Source of the DNA: Clostridiales bacterium
GTDB taxonomy: Bacteria > Bacillota > Clostridia > Christensenellales > Aristaeellaceae
NCBI GenBank assembly: GCA_015056055.1
Contig: SVHC01000013.1
Coordinates: 1 to 64,000, forward strand
Length of the DNA stretch: 64,000 nucleotides
Direction of reading: 5' to 3'
A model generated the notes under the pieces. The model saw only the letters and a program-made list of their open reading frames with translations. It searched no databases and was not told the origin of the DNA. Positions 49,323 to 58,030 of the stretch are shown piece after piece. The position numbers and the translations under genes were made by a program. The stretch's first letter is position 1, and each line of letters begins with the position of its first letter.

Positions 49323-49985
49323 ATGTCCACAGGTTTGATTTTACTGATTGTGACCGGAGTTTTATTACTCCTTGGCATTGGGCAGCGCGTGCTGGACAAA
49401 ATGCGCCTGACCGATAAGCAGGCACTTTTGTTCATCGCGCTGATCATTGCAGGCGGCCTTATCCCGGATATTCCGCTGGGCGCAGGCGTCCATATCAATT
49501 TAGGCGGAGCAATTGTGCCGCTCGGGCTTTGCGTATATCTCTTTATCCGCTGCGGCACTTGGCAGGAACGCGTCCGCGCTGTCATCGCATCCATCGTGAC
49601 CGCCGCAGCCGTATATGCCATCGCCCGTTTCACGCCCGATGAACCCGAAGCCATCTGGCTGGACCCCAATTATCTTTACGGGCTGGCAGCAGGCGTTATC
49701 GGATATATTTTCGGTCGTTCCAGACGCGGTGCATTTATTGCAGGCGTAACCGGCGTATTGCTTGCCGATGCATGGCAGGCAATCGAGCTTCGCCTTTCCG
49801 GCATTGAACAGAATGTTTATTTCGGAGGCGCAGGTGCGGTGGATACTGTGGTTATTTCCGGTCTGCTGGCCGTTCTTCTGGCAGAGGCCATCGGAGAAAT
49901 CGCCGAACGCATTGTGCGCGGCTCTGATCCTACCGACAAAGCATTTGAGCACGGCGAAATTGTTCGCGGAGGAAAACGCAGATGA
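49323..49985 (+). CDS. DUF1614 family membrane protein
   Basis: A 220-residue membrane protein with about six hydrophobic segments and a C-terminal basic tail. The layout and the phrases ADKQALLFIAL-like and GAVDTVVISGLLAVLLAE match DUF1614 proteins, which in Clostridia often lie next to spoIIP. Its function is unknown. The gene overlaps spoIIP by 4 bases (ATGA), so they are coupled and a role in sporulation is inferred from context. Confidence 0.75.
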   Translation: MSTGLILLIVTGVLLLLGIGQRVLDKMRLTDKQALLFIALIIAGGLIPDIPLGAGVHINLGGAIVPLGLCVYLFIRCGTWQERVRAVIASIVTAAAVYAIARFTPDEPEAIWLDPNYLYGLAAGVIGYIFGRSRRGAFIAGVTGVLLADAWQAIELRLSGIEQNVYFGGAGAVDTVVISGLLAVLLAEAIGEIAERIVRGSDPTDKAFEHGEIVRGGKRR

Positions 49986-51076
49986 AAAAGCTTCTGACCA
50001 CTCTTATGATATGTCTTGCGCTGCTTCCCATTCATGCGCAGGCAGAAAGTGTTCCGGATGAAAGCGATGATTCCGCCATATATGAAATGCAGACCCAATC
50101 CGGCGAAATCATTACCACCCGCGCGGGACGCATGTATATTGGAGACGAATACATTTCCGCGGACAACCAGCTTTACCGCGTCATCGCTGTGGATGATCAG
50201 ATGTGCATTGCCATAGCCGAACATCTGGGTGAAGAACCTGCCGCCGGAATCAGCGCATTTGCCCACGCCGAAACGCAGGCACAAGAGGGCAAATCAAAGC
50301 ACATTGCCATGTATTCCACGCACAGCGACGAATCCTACGAACCCACCGACGGCGCATCCAGTCTGGAAGAGGATGCCGGCATATATGACGTAGGTCACGC
50401 CCTGAAAGATGCGCTCGAAGAACACGGAATCAGCGTAGAATATTCCGAAGCCACGCATCTTCCACACGACGCGGGCGCATACCGGCGTTCCCGCCGCACT
50501 GCTGAGGAACTCCTTAAGTCCAGCCCGGATGTGCTGATTGATATTCACCGCGACGGCATCCCGGACCCTGATTCCTATGAAACAGAGGTGCACGGAGAAG
50601 AAATCAGCAAAGTCCGCCTGCTGGTGGGACGTTCCAATCCCAATGCCGATGCAAACCGAGAATTCGCCAAGCGGCTCAAAGCAGCAGCCGATGAAAAGTA
50701 TCCCGGCCTGATCAAGGATATTTTTATCGGCAAGGGAAACTACAATCAGGAACTGTTTCCGCAGTCCATTCTGCTGGAATTCGGCACCCACACCATTGAT
50801 AAGGATCTTGCCATTGCGGCCACAAAACCCATGGCGGACGTTATCAACACCGTGGTATTCGGCGGCAGTGCCAAAGCCGAAAGCACTGCTTCCATTGAAG
50901 AAAGCACCTCCGGCTTCAAGGGAATCGGCTGGCTGATTGCCATTGCCGTAATCGGCTCTGTTCTTTTTGCGCTGATTTCCACCGGAAAATGGCGGTTGGT
51001 TGCCGAGAAATTCTCGCGTTCTGCCAGCGAAATCACCGGCGGCACCATCGGCAAAAAGCCCAAGGACAAATCCTAA
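49982..51076 (+). CDS. spoIIP: Stage II sporulation protein P
   Basis: SpoIIP is a cell-wall amidase and endopeptidase of the DMP complex, which thins septal peptidoglycan during engulfment. The 364 residues have a signal peptide (to HAQAES), then the catalytic SpoIIP domain with YSTHSDESY, LIDIHRDG and the late LEFGTHT. A membrane helix lies near residues 314-334, followed by a basic tail. B. subtilis SpoIIP has its anchor at the N-terminus, so the topology differs. It is the second gene after DUF1614 and ends before a strong terminator. Confidence 0.9.
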   Translation: MKKLLTTLMICLALLPIHAQAESVPDESDDSAIYEMQTQSGEIITTRAGRMYIGDEYISADNQLYRVIAVDDQMCIAIAEHLGEEPAAGISAFAHAETQAQEGKSKHIAMYSTHSDESYEPTDGASSLEEDAGIYDVGHALKDALEEHGISVEYSEATHLPHDAGAYRRSRRTAEELLKSSPDVLIDIHRDGIPDPDSYETEVHGEEISKVRLLVGRSNPNADANREFAKRLKAAADEKYPGLIKDIFIGKGNYNQELFPQSILLEFGTHTIDKDLAIAATKPMADVINTVVFGGSAKAESTASIEESTSGFKGIGWLIAIAVIGSVLFALISTGKWRLVAEKFSRSASEITGGTIGKKPKDKS

Positions 51077-51129
51077 CATCATCCCATATCGTATTGTTGA
51101 CTGTTATCCACCCACACGAGGTCCTTAAA

Positions 51130-51164
51130 GAAGCCCCGCAGAAGTTGTACTTCTGCGGGGCTTC
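51130..51164. terminator. Terminator after spoIIP (convergent)
   Basis: GAAGCCCCGCAGAAGT pairs with ACTTCTGCGGGGCTTC, a perfect 16-bp stem around TGT. There is no long T-run on the plus strand, but the convergent SBP gene ends at 51184. Confidence 0.8.
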
Positions 51165-51183
51165 CTTATGCACACAAACTATA

Positions 51184-53061
51184 CTATTCCCCGATCATCA
51201 AATCGGCGCGCTCCTGAACCTCGGCAACGAATTCATCCAGCGTGAGTCTGTCCTTAATAAAGTCCTGAATCACATCTGTGCCAACGTAATCCAAATTACC
51301 GAACGATTCATTCAGCCTACCCGTTTTCAGGGCGAACTTCAGATCATCCATCTCCTCGTCCGTGGGGATCATATCTTCGAACACGTGCAGATAACCCATT
51401 TCCTCGTACATGCCGAAGTACAGATTGTTTCTGACATCATCCATCAGAGTATTGATTCCGCCGCATGCCCAGCCCTGCACCTCCGGGGAGGTATAGATTT
51501 CCAGGAACTCTACCGCGTCTTCCGCATTCTCGCCAAATCGGTTCACATAAAATCCTTCTATGCCGATCGGGGTCACATATTCCCCATCCAGCGTCGGCAT
51601 GCCAAGATATACATACCTGCTCCGATCATCCTTCCACATAATTCCCAGATCGAATTCCAGAAGGACATTTTTCCTCTCGTAGTATTCATAGGCAAGCATC
51701 TTATCGGCATCCAGCTGTTTCCACATTTCTGCAAGCTTACGGAACGTGTCCGTTTCATAATTTGCCTCGCCTGCAATATAATCGCGGTACTTGCTTTCGT
51801 ACTGCCCGCGCATCGTGCGCCATACCTTATCATCATTTGTAAGTTTCAGTCCATATTCCTTTGCCACTTCGGCAAGTGCGAAAAAGTCATCCCACGTCCA
51901 GTCGCGGTCTATATCCAAACCAAGTTCATCCCAAAGCGCTTTTTGAATTCTGAACCCGTACGGATAAATCTGCGCCGGGATTCCATACAGGCTGCCATCA
52001 CTCTCCCAAAGGAAAGGCATTTCCAGCCACTGCGCGATATTTTCCGCAATCACAGTGTTCTCGGAAAGATCCATCAGCATATCGGAAACCTTGATTTCCG
52101 CCCCGCCATTAAAGCTGAATACCAGAATATCATATCCCGGGTCGTTGGCCATGATTGCCGTTTTGATCTTCTCTTTATCGTATTCATATCCCGTGGTTTT
52201 CACGGTATATTCCGGATGTCTCTGCGTAAAGATCTCCACGGTCTTGGTAAATCGCATATCAATATCCTGATTGCTGCCGCCGACAAGGGTAAGCACCTTT
52301 TGCTCTGCATTTTCTGCCGGACGCGGATAGCTGCAAAGCTCACCCTTGTAGATTGCATACACCGCCTCATCATCCATCAGCACATCATCCACATAGTTCT
52401 TATCCGGAAGAGACATATATCCGGTTGCTACACTCTCCACCGAACTGAGGCAGGAAATGCCACCCAACCTGTACCAATAGATTCCTTCCTCTTCCGAACT
52501 GCTCACAATAATGCCGTCTGCAGAACTAACCAGCATATGAACCACATCCAGCGTGGCATTATCGCAAATCACAGTAGTAGCACCGTCGATCAGCACATGT
52601 GTATCTTCCCCGAAAAAGGCGATATCCGTCAATTCATTCGCTACTCCGCCTGCCAAAGCGTGGCTTTCCATATGAACGGAAACATATGCCTCGCTGCCAA
52701 GCGCCAGAATATAGGCATCGTTCACCAGAAGTTTTTTGATTTTATCCAGCTGTGTTTCCCATGTATCAATTGCATTCCCGTCCCGGTCAAAGGCAAAAAT
52801 ATCCCCGTCGATACTGTAATAGATATTCCCGTCCTTACCCACCGCATAGGTATCCGCCTCGGGATAAATGGCTGCGTCAATCTGCCAGCCTTCCTTATCA
52901 AACGGAGCAAGTCCAACGGATGTATCCAGCCATACAATTTCCTCTTCGATTGCAACAATGGATTCAAGCCGCATTTCACCTTCCGCACTCGCCGGGAAAA
53001 TCATGCAACCCAGCAGCAGCGCAGCCACAAGCATCCACGATATCATCGCTTTGTTTTTCAT
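51184..53061 (-). CDS. Extracellular solute-binding protein with an N-terminal extra domain
   Basis: A 625-residue exported protein. The signal sequence ends in LLLGCMIFPASAE, which has a lipobox-like Cys19. The first half (about 30-260) is beta-strand-rich with recurring IYYS/IFAFD-type turns, like a propeller. The second half (about 275-625) is a family 1 solute-binding protein, with LTLVGGSNQDI, VEIFTQRHPEY and YGIPAQIYPYGFRI. No permease or ATPase genes are next to it. Carbohydrate or glycan binding is a guess from family. The signal peptide closely resembles that of the DUF6273 gene upstream. Confidence 0.82.
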   Translation of the reverse strand: MKNKAMISWMLVAALLLGCMIFPASAEGEMRLESIVAIEEEIVWLDTSVGLAPFDKEGWQIDAAIYPEADTYAVGKDGNIYYSIDGDIFAFDRDGNAIDTWETQLDKIKKLLVNDAYILALGSEAYVSVHMESHALAGGVANELTDIAFFGEDTHVLIDGATTVICDNATLDVVHMLVSSADGIIVSSSEEEGIYWYRLGGISCLSSVESVATGYMSLPDKNYVDDVLMDDEAVYAIYKGELCSYPRPAENAEQKVLTLVGGSNQDIDMRFTKTVEIFTQRHPEYTVKTTGYEYDKEKIKTAIMANDPGYDILVFSFNGGAEIKVSDMLMDLSENTVIAENIAQWLEMPFLWESDGSLYGIPAQIYPYGFRIQKALWDELGLDIDRDWTWDDFFALAEVAKEYGLKLTNDDKVWRTMRGQYESKYRDYIAGEANYETDTFRKLAEMWKQLDADKMLAYEYYERKNVLLEFDLGIMWKDDRSRYVYLGMPTLDGEYVTPIGIEGFYVNRFGENAEDAVEFLEIYTSPEVQGWACGGINTLMDDVRNNLYFGMYEEMGYLHVFEDMIPTDEEMDDLKFALKTGRLNESFGNLDYVGTDVIQDFIKDRLTLDEFVAEVQERADLMIGE

Positions 53062-53113
53062 TCCCTTAGCCTCCCTCTCAGATTCAAATCAGCAATACCG
53101 TCCAAAACGCTTC

Positions 53114-53896
53114 TCACGGCGTCAGATCGATCCACATTGCAGGTCGAATGCCATACATAAAATCATACTTCGTATTATTTAAATGACCCTTACTCATATA
53201 TCCAATACTGCCAATATAGTTTACAACCATGTTACTGCCGGGAAACCCACCCTGCGAACGCAGATGCCAGTTGCAATTCCCCCTGTATTCTTCGCGCCTC
53301 CAGTACATAACTGTTTCCCAGTCTTGACCCATTTCAGCCGCGTAGCCAGCAATGGCATATGCCGTAGGCTGGCATCTGCGTACTCTACCACCCTTTAAGT
53401 ACCTTGATGCTTCCTGCATGCTCAAAAGAAACAGTTTATCCTTGGTATCGTTAACAGGTACCTTAGTAAATTCCGGGTCATGAATTATGGGAGTTTCCAC
53501 CGTTACCGTAGGAATTCTTTCCTGTTCCGCTTCGGAAAAAGCCGTTTCCAGAAATTCCCCATTCAGCCATGCGCGGCTTTCCCATGTTTCCCATGTAACC
53601 GAAGGATCTATGGCAACAGTATGGTGATACTTCATCAGCGCCAAAGAATATCGGCTGAGTACAAGCGCCCTTCCATCCTCTTCTTTCAGCACAAGCCATT
53701 CAATAGGTTCCGGCCCATTTTCAAGGTTGTTATCCTGCTCGTAACTGCCAAAGATCAGGTACGGAAAATTCAAATCTTCCCTTTCCATGATTTCAGGAGG
53801 AGGCAGCCGTTCCTCTTCTGCACCTGCTGGGAATACCGTGCAGCCCAGCAGCAAAATCACTGCAAGCAACCATGATACCATTTTCGCAGTTTTCAT
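53114..53896 (-). CDS. DUF6273 domain-containing exported protein
   Basis: A 260-residue exported protein. Its signal sequence ends in LLLGCTVFPAGAE with a lipobox-like Cys. The mature part carries the DUF6273 features PIEWLVL, ESRAWLNGEFL and the closing YGIRPAMWIDL, a fold related to C-type-lectin/formylglycine-type beta domains that is common in secreted Firmicutes proteins. Function unknown. A GAGGAGG site precedes the ATG at 53896. The solute-binding gene follows after 52 bases, so both may share the promoter at 53991-54018. Confidence 0.82.
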   Translation of the reverse strand: MKTAKMVSWLLAVILLLGCTVFPAGAEEERLPPPEIMEREDLNFPYLIFGSYEQDNNLENGPEPIEWLVLKEEDGRALVLSRYSLALMKYHHTVAIDPSVTWETWESRAWLNGEFLETAFSEAEQERIPTVTVETPIIHDPEFTKVPVNDTKDKLFLLSMQEASRYLKGGRVRRCQPTAYAIAGYAAEMGQDWETVMYWRREEYRGNCNWHLRSQGGFPGSNMVVNYIGSIGYMSKGHLNNTKYDFMYGIRPAMWIDLTP

Positions 53897-53990
53897 TTTC
53901 TCGGCCTCCTCTTCGCATTGCTTTGTGCGTTTGAAACTCCCCTTGTAAATGCCTCAGAAAACCTTGCAAACGCTTCGCTTTGTTAATTTA

Positions 53991-54018
53991 AGTATAACAA
54001 ACAATTTTTCCTCGTCAA
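53991..54018 (-). promoter_or_regulatory. Promoter of the DUF6273/solute-binding genes
   Basis: On the minus strand TTGACG (54013-54018), a 16-base spacer and TATACT (53991-53996), about 95 bases before the gene start. Confidence 0.65.
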
Positions 54019-54026
54019 GCGATTCT

Positions 54027-54080
54027 GTCTGAAAGATACATTTTGGCGTCTGAATTATACATTTTCGTGTCTGAAATGAC
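54027..54080 (-). promoter_or_regulatory. Three 21-bp-phased GTCTGAA repeats upstream of the promoter
   Basis: On the plus strand GTCTGAA recurs at 54027, 54048 and 54069, exactly 21 bases apart; the first two units share ATACATTTT after it. On the minus strand they read TTCAGAC, directly upstream of the -35 at 54018. Spacing of two helical turns suggests an activator binding array. Confidence 0.65.
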
Positions 54081-54137
54081 AACGCATCCTTCGTTCATCA
54101 AATTCATTTTCAATAAAACTCTTTCGTTTTTTCATTA

Positions 54138-54173
54138 AAAAACCGACGAATTCGAATGAATTCGCCGGTTTCC
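54138..54173 (-). terminator. Terminator after the rRNA methyltransferase
   Basis: On the minus strand AAACCGGCGAATTC pairs with GAATTCGTCGGTTT around a short loop and runs into TTTTTT. Confidence 0.88.
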
Positions 54174-54195
54174 TTGCAATATTTATATATGCTTT

Positions 54196-55377
54196 TTATT
54201 CAAACACCTGCATAATTGCGCACTTAAGGTACTTGGTTTCCGGAGAGGCAGGCAGGATGGGATGATCCTTCGCCTGCGTGCGGAATTCGATCATGCGCAG
54301 CTTGTGCTTCGAATCGCGTGCAGCTTCATTGAGCATATTGATAAAGGCTGCATCATCCACGTGCTGGGAACAGGAGCAGCTTACCAGATATCCGCCGTCG
54401 GGCACCAGTTTCATGCCGCGCAGATTGATTTCCTTATAACCGCGCAGTGCGCGCTCGGTCATCTGACGGGTCTTGGTGAATGCCGGCGGGTCGAGAATAA
54501 CTACATCATACTTCTCGCCGCGTTCGGTCAGCGTGCGCAGAAGATCGAAGCAGTTGTGCGCTTCAAAGGAAACATTCAGGTTGTTTGCGCGCGCATTGTC
54601 GCGTGCAACAACGAGTGCATCTTCCGAAATATCCACGCCCGTTACTTCGCGCGCGCCGTACTGAGCGGCATTGAGCGCAAAGGAGCCATTGTGGCAGAAC
54701 ATATCAATCACGCGCGCACCCTTACAGATGGGAGCAATGGCAGCGCGGTTTTCTTTCTGATCGAGGAAGAAGCCGGTTTTCTGTCCCTGCTTTACATCCA
54801 CGGAATACAGAATTCCGTTTTCGCGCATTTCCACGCGATCCGGTACCGTTCCGTACAGAAGTCCGGTGGTTTCTTCCAGACCTTCAAGACGACGCACGGG
54901 AACATCATTGCGCTCGTAAATACCCGCCGGACGGATGACTTCGGCCAGAATATCCACCAGCGTGCCCTTCCACATTTCCATACCCATAGAAAGAACCTGC
55001 ATTACCAGCACATCGCCGAACTTATCGACAACCAGACCGGGCAGGAAATCCGCCTCGCCGTAAATGGCACGGCAGCTGTTTTCATCGCAGAAAAGCTTGC
55101 GGTAGTCCCATGCGGTCTTTATGCGGCGTGCAAAGAAATCCGCATCGATCGGCTCATCATGCATGGTGAGCATGCGCAGAGAAATCTGGGATTTGGGGTT
55201 GTACAGCGCACGGCCGAGGAATGTGCCTTTGCTGCTGTAAATATCGGCAATGCCCGCAGCCTGATCGCCTTCAACACGTTCGATTTCAGAGGCATACAGC
55301 CAGGGATGACCACTTCTTACGCGGGTTTCACGCGTTTTTCTCAGCGTAATTTTTGTCACGGTTTGATCCTCCGGCAT
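54196..55377 (-). CDS. 23S rRNA cytosine methyltransferase, RlmI-like
   Basis: A 393-residue class I SAM-dependent methyltransferase. The N-terminal PUA domain (about 1-75) is followed by the RlmI/YccW core: the SAM loop MFCHNGSFALNAA near residue 220, then VGVDISEDA and the catalytic VILDPPAF near 285. The later SCSCSQHV carries the Cys typical of this 5-methylcytosine family. In E. coli RlmI modifies C1962 of 23S rRNA. The start overlaps the DUF1015 gene by 22 bases, so the two are cotranscribed. Confidence 0.9.
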   Translation of the reverse strand: MPEDQTVTKITLRKTRETRVRSGHPWLYASEIERVEGDQAAGIADIYSSKGTFLGRALYNPKSQISLRMLTMHDEPIDADFFARRIKTAWDYRKLFCDENSCRAIYGEADFLPGLVVDKFGDVLVMQVLSMGMEMWKGTLVDILAEVIRPAGIYERNDVPVRRLEGLEETTGLLYGTVPDRVEMRENGILYSVDVKQGQKTGFFLDQKENRAAIAPICKGARVIDMFCHNGSFALNAAQYGAREVTGVDISEDALVVARDNARANNLNVSFEAHNCFDLLRTLTERGEKYDVVILDPPAFTKTRQMTERALRGYKEINLRGMKLVPDGGYLVSCSCSQHVDDAAFINMLNEAARDSKHKLRMIEFRTQAKDHPILPASPETKYLKCAIMQVFE

Positions 55378-56495
55378 TCCAGATAATAGCGCTTGTCGTT
55401 TGCATGGCCCATGGAGAACGCCTTGCGGGGCAGTGCGCCGTATGCACGCACCTGCGGGAACAGTTCCTTCTTATTTAATACCTGCAGAAGCATGCCAACC
55501 GCACCTTCGGCCGCCAGCTTGCGCACAACATCCGCGCCGTGAATGTAGTCCACCTCTGCGCCGTTTTCACGAATCCACTGATCAACAAAGGGCTGAATAT
55601 CCGCAAGAACCGCGTCGAAGGATTCTTCCTTATCGCCAACGATAAGGGTGACCTTATCGCCCTTCGGGAAAGCATTCGCAAAATCATTCAGGAACTTTTC
55701 ACCGTCCGCACCGAAAATTGCGCGGTGAATCGGCTCAAATACCAGCGCCGGATCATAGAGGTTGACGATTTCCACCAGCGCATATCGTGCCAGCGGATTG
55801 GGATTGTTCAGGTAGCACTGCCTTGCGGCTGCGAGGGAATGGTTACCGTCGCCAACGGCGAAAAGCATGCCTTCCGTTTCCAGTTTCAGAGCGGTTTCTT
55901 CCACGGTTTCGCTGTCAACCTTCCAGCCGCGGATGTGACCGCCGCCCTGCATCAGATCGAAATCATACAGCAGTTCAAAGCTGTCGCGCTTTTCATACAG
56001 CGGCTCAATCAGCGTTTTATCCGGGTCATCCGCCAGCAGCATAACGTGCGGAAGTTCCACGGGAGCGCCCTCGCGGATTTTTACGCGCGGCGGTACGCGT
56101 TCCAGAATCGTACCCTCCGTCGCACGGATGCGCGGCTTTGCGCCCGGCATAAAGTCATATGCCTCCAGATCGATTTCCGCCATAAGACCAAGACGCTTGC
56201 CATCGGTGGTTTCGCGCTCGACCAGAATATATCCGTTTACCTCGCGCGTAAGCACGCCGGAAAGATATTCCTTCATCGTTTCATTGATCTTGGCAATGCG
56301 CGCATCGCCCTGGGAAAGCCATGCTTCCGGATAAATAATATTCAGCGTGCTGGGCTCGCCCGCAGTGATCGTTTCGGTTTCCTGCCAGTATTCTTTCTGC
56401 GAAGTGAACTGGTCGCATGCTACGACCGCCCACTTTTCCATGCTGCACTTTGCATCCGGCAAAAGAACGCGCGGTGCGCGAATAATCGTATCCAT
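55356..56495 (-). CDS. DUF1015 family protein
   Basis: A 379-residue cytoplasmic protein of the DUF1015 family, which has no settled function. Typical parts are MEKWAVVACDQFTSQKEYW near the N-terminus, GDGNHSLAAARQCY near 215 and the closing GHANDKRYYLE. It is the first gene of the DUF1015-RlmI pair and overlaps the second by 22 bases. The start at 56495 has GGAGGAATG-like bases just upstream. Confidence 0.87.
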   Translation of the reverse strand: MDTIIRAPRVLLPDAKCSMEKWAVVACDQFTSQKEYWQETETITAGEPSTLNIIYPEAWLSQGDARIAKINETMKEYLSGVLTREVNGYILVERETTDGKRLGLMAEIDLEAYDFMPGAKPRIRATEGTILERVPPRVKIREGAPVELPHVMLLADDPDKTLIEPLYEKRDSFELLYDFDLMQGGGHIRGWKVDSETVEETALKLETEGMLFAVGDGNHSLAAARQCYLNNPNPLARYALVEIVNLYDPALVFEPIHRAIFGADGEKFLNDFANAFPKGDKVTLIVGDKEESFDAVLADIQPFVDQWIRENGAEVDYIHGADVVRKLAAEGAVGMLLQVLNKKELFPQVRAYGALPRKAFSMGHANDKRYYLECRRIKP

Positions 56496-56545
56496 AAAAA
56501 GTCATTCCTCCAATCGTCACCCTATTGTACCAAACGAATCGAAGA

Positions 56546-56574
56546 TTGTAAACCACACAAACGTATGTTATAAT
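56546..56574 (+). promoter_or_regulatory. Promoter of the pseudouridine synthase gene
   Basis: TTGTAA (56546-56551), a 17-base spacer and TATAAT (56569-56574), about 20 bases before the start codon. Confidence 0.7.
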
Positions 56575-56593
56575 GGTTGCGGAGGGAAAATCT

Positions 56594-57295
56594 ATGGAAA
56601 ATAATACAATCAGAATCAATAAATATCTCGCCGATTCCGGCGTATGTTCCCGCCGCGAGGCAGACCGCATGATTGAAGACGGACGCGTCCGCATAGACGG
56701 CGTCCGGGCAGTGCTTGGCGACGTCGTAGGCCCGGATTCCAAGGTGCTGGTGGACGGTTCCCCAATCAAGCCCAAGAGCAAAAAAGTTTATATCGCGCTG
56801 AACAAGCCTGTTGGCATCGTCTGCACGGCCGACCCGCGCGAACCGGACAATATTGTGGATTTCATCGGCCACAAGGAGCGTATCTATCCCATCGGTCGCC
56901 TGGATAAGGACAGCGAAGGGCTGATTCTGCTCACCAGTGACGGCGACATCGTGAATAAAATTCTGCGCGCAGGCGGCGGGCACGAAAAGGAATACGAAGT
57001 CGAGGTAGATAAGCCCGTAACGGAAGAATTTTTGCGCTCCATGGCAAGCGGCGTTCCGATTCTGGATACCGTGACCCTGCCGTGCAAAATCCGCAAAACA
57101 GGCGAAAAGCGGTTCACCCTCACGCTTGTGCAAGGACTGAACCGCCAAATCCGCAGAATGTGCCTGTATCTGGGCTATAATGTTGTAAGCCTGAAACGGG
57201 TGCGCATCATGAACATCCGTCTGGGCGAACTCAAATCCGGCCACTGGCGCAATCTTACCCCGCAGGAATTGAAAGCGCTTATGGGAAAACTGTAA
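56594..57295 (+). CDS. Pseudouridine synthase, RluB/RluF type
   Basis: A 233-residue RsuA/RluB-family enzyme that makes pseudouridine in rRNA. An S4 RNA-binding domain (residues 1-60, INKYLADSGVCSRREADRMI) precedes the catalytic domain with IGRLDKDSEGLILL, where the Asp of GRLD is the nucleophile, and RQIRRMCLYLGYNV near 200. The short form and NVVSLKRVRI point to RluF-like (23S U2604) rather than RsuA. I chose the ATG at 56594 because GGAGGG lies just before it. It ends 1 base from the convergent gene's stop. Confidence 0.9.
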   Translation: MENNTIRINKYLADSGVCSRREADRMIEDGRVRIDGVRAVLGDVVGPDSKVLVDGSPIKPKSKKVYIALNKPVGIVCTADPREPDNIVDFIGHKERIYPIGRLDKDSEGLILLTSDGDIVNKILRAGGGHEKEYEVEVDKPVTEEFLRSMASGVPILDTVTLPCKIRKTGEKRFTLTLVQGLNRQIRRMCLYLGYNVVSLKRVRIMNIRLGELKSGHWRNLTPQELKALMGKL

Positions 57296-57296
57296 T

Positions 57297-57806
57297 CTAC
57301 TCCAGAATGATCGCGCCGTTCGCTTCAAACCGCGTCAGCACAACCGTTTCCAGTTCGCGCATGCATTTATCAAGAAGGGCCATCGCTTCATCCGTGGAGC
57401 GACTGGTCTTTTTTGCAAGCGCATATTCGGAATAGAACTGTTCCACACGGTTGTATATTCCGGTATCCAGCACCGAATATTCACTTCCGTAGCCGCTCAC
57501 CAGAATATTATTGATCGCCATAGCCGTGTTGAGATGCTGCTTCACACTGGGCAGTATAGCACCATCGAAATCAGCGCCGTTCTTATGAATCCCGTCGTAA
57601 GTTCTGAGAGCAAATACGAGTTCCGACTGCATCTCCTGTGCAAGTGCCAGAAGAACCCTGTCGCTTTGTTCCTCTGCGCGGCTTTTATAGGACTCCATCA
57701 CCGAAAGGCTGACCACAAGCGCAAGGATCACAGCGAGCGCGGCATATCCCGTGTACATCCATATTCTTTTTTTTGCATCAATAGCGGGCTGCAGATTTTC
57801 CTGCAT
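57297..57806 (-). CDS. Membrane-anchored protein of unknown function
   Basis: A 169-residue protein with a short cytoplasmic N-terminus, one membrane helix (about 17-36) and an extracytoplasmic helical part rich in Glu, Ala and Leu, likely coiled coil near 40-65. No motif is recognised. I chose the ATG at 57806 (MQENLQ) because AAGGAGG lies 9 bases before it. It stands alone, convergent with the pseudouridine synthase and divergent from the LCP gene. Confidence 0.65.
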   Translation of the reverse strand: MQENLQPAIDAKKRIWMYTGYAALAVILALVVSLSVMESYKSRAEEQSDRVLLALAQEMQSELVFALRTYDGIHKNGADFDGAILPSVKQHLNTAMAINNILVSGYGSEYSVLDTGIYNRVEQFYSEYALAKKTSRSTDEAMALLDKCMRELETVVLTRFEANGAIILE

Positions 57807-57990
57807 GCAACTGACCTCCTTGCCAAACATGCAATGTATATTCCCCATTGCATATCCAACAAAATATTCTGTATATCCATAATTATATACGCTGTAACCC
57901 CCTTTAATTCCTGCATTTTCCAAAAAATTATGCGCATAACGCCAATTTTTATTCGATACTTACAATGCATATATTCAAAGCCTGTCGATT

Positions 57991-58030
57991 TTTGAAGGAT
58001 AAAATGTGCATTATTATCCTTCAAATTTTT
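57991..58030 (+). terminator. Plus-strand terminator with no gene immediately before it
   Basis: TTTGAAGGATAA (57991-58002) pairs with TTATCCTTCAAA (58014-58025), a 12-bp perfect stem, and TTTTT follows. No plus-strand gene ends here; the nearest, the pseudouridine synthase, ends 700 bases before. It may end a small RNA or act on read-through. Confidence 0.6.
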
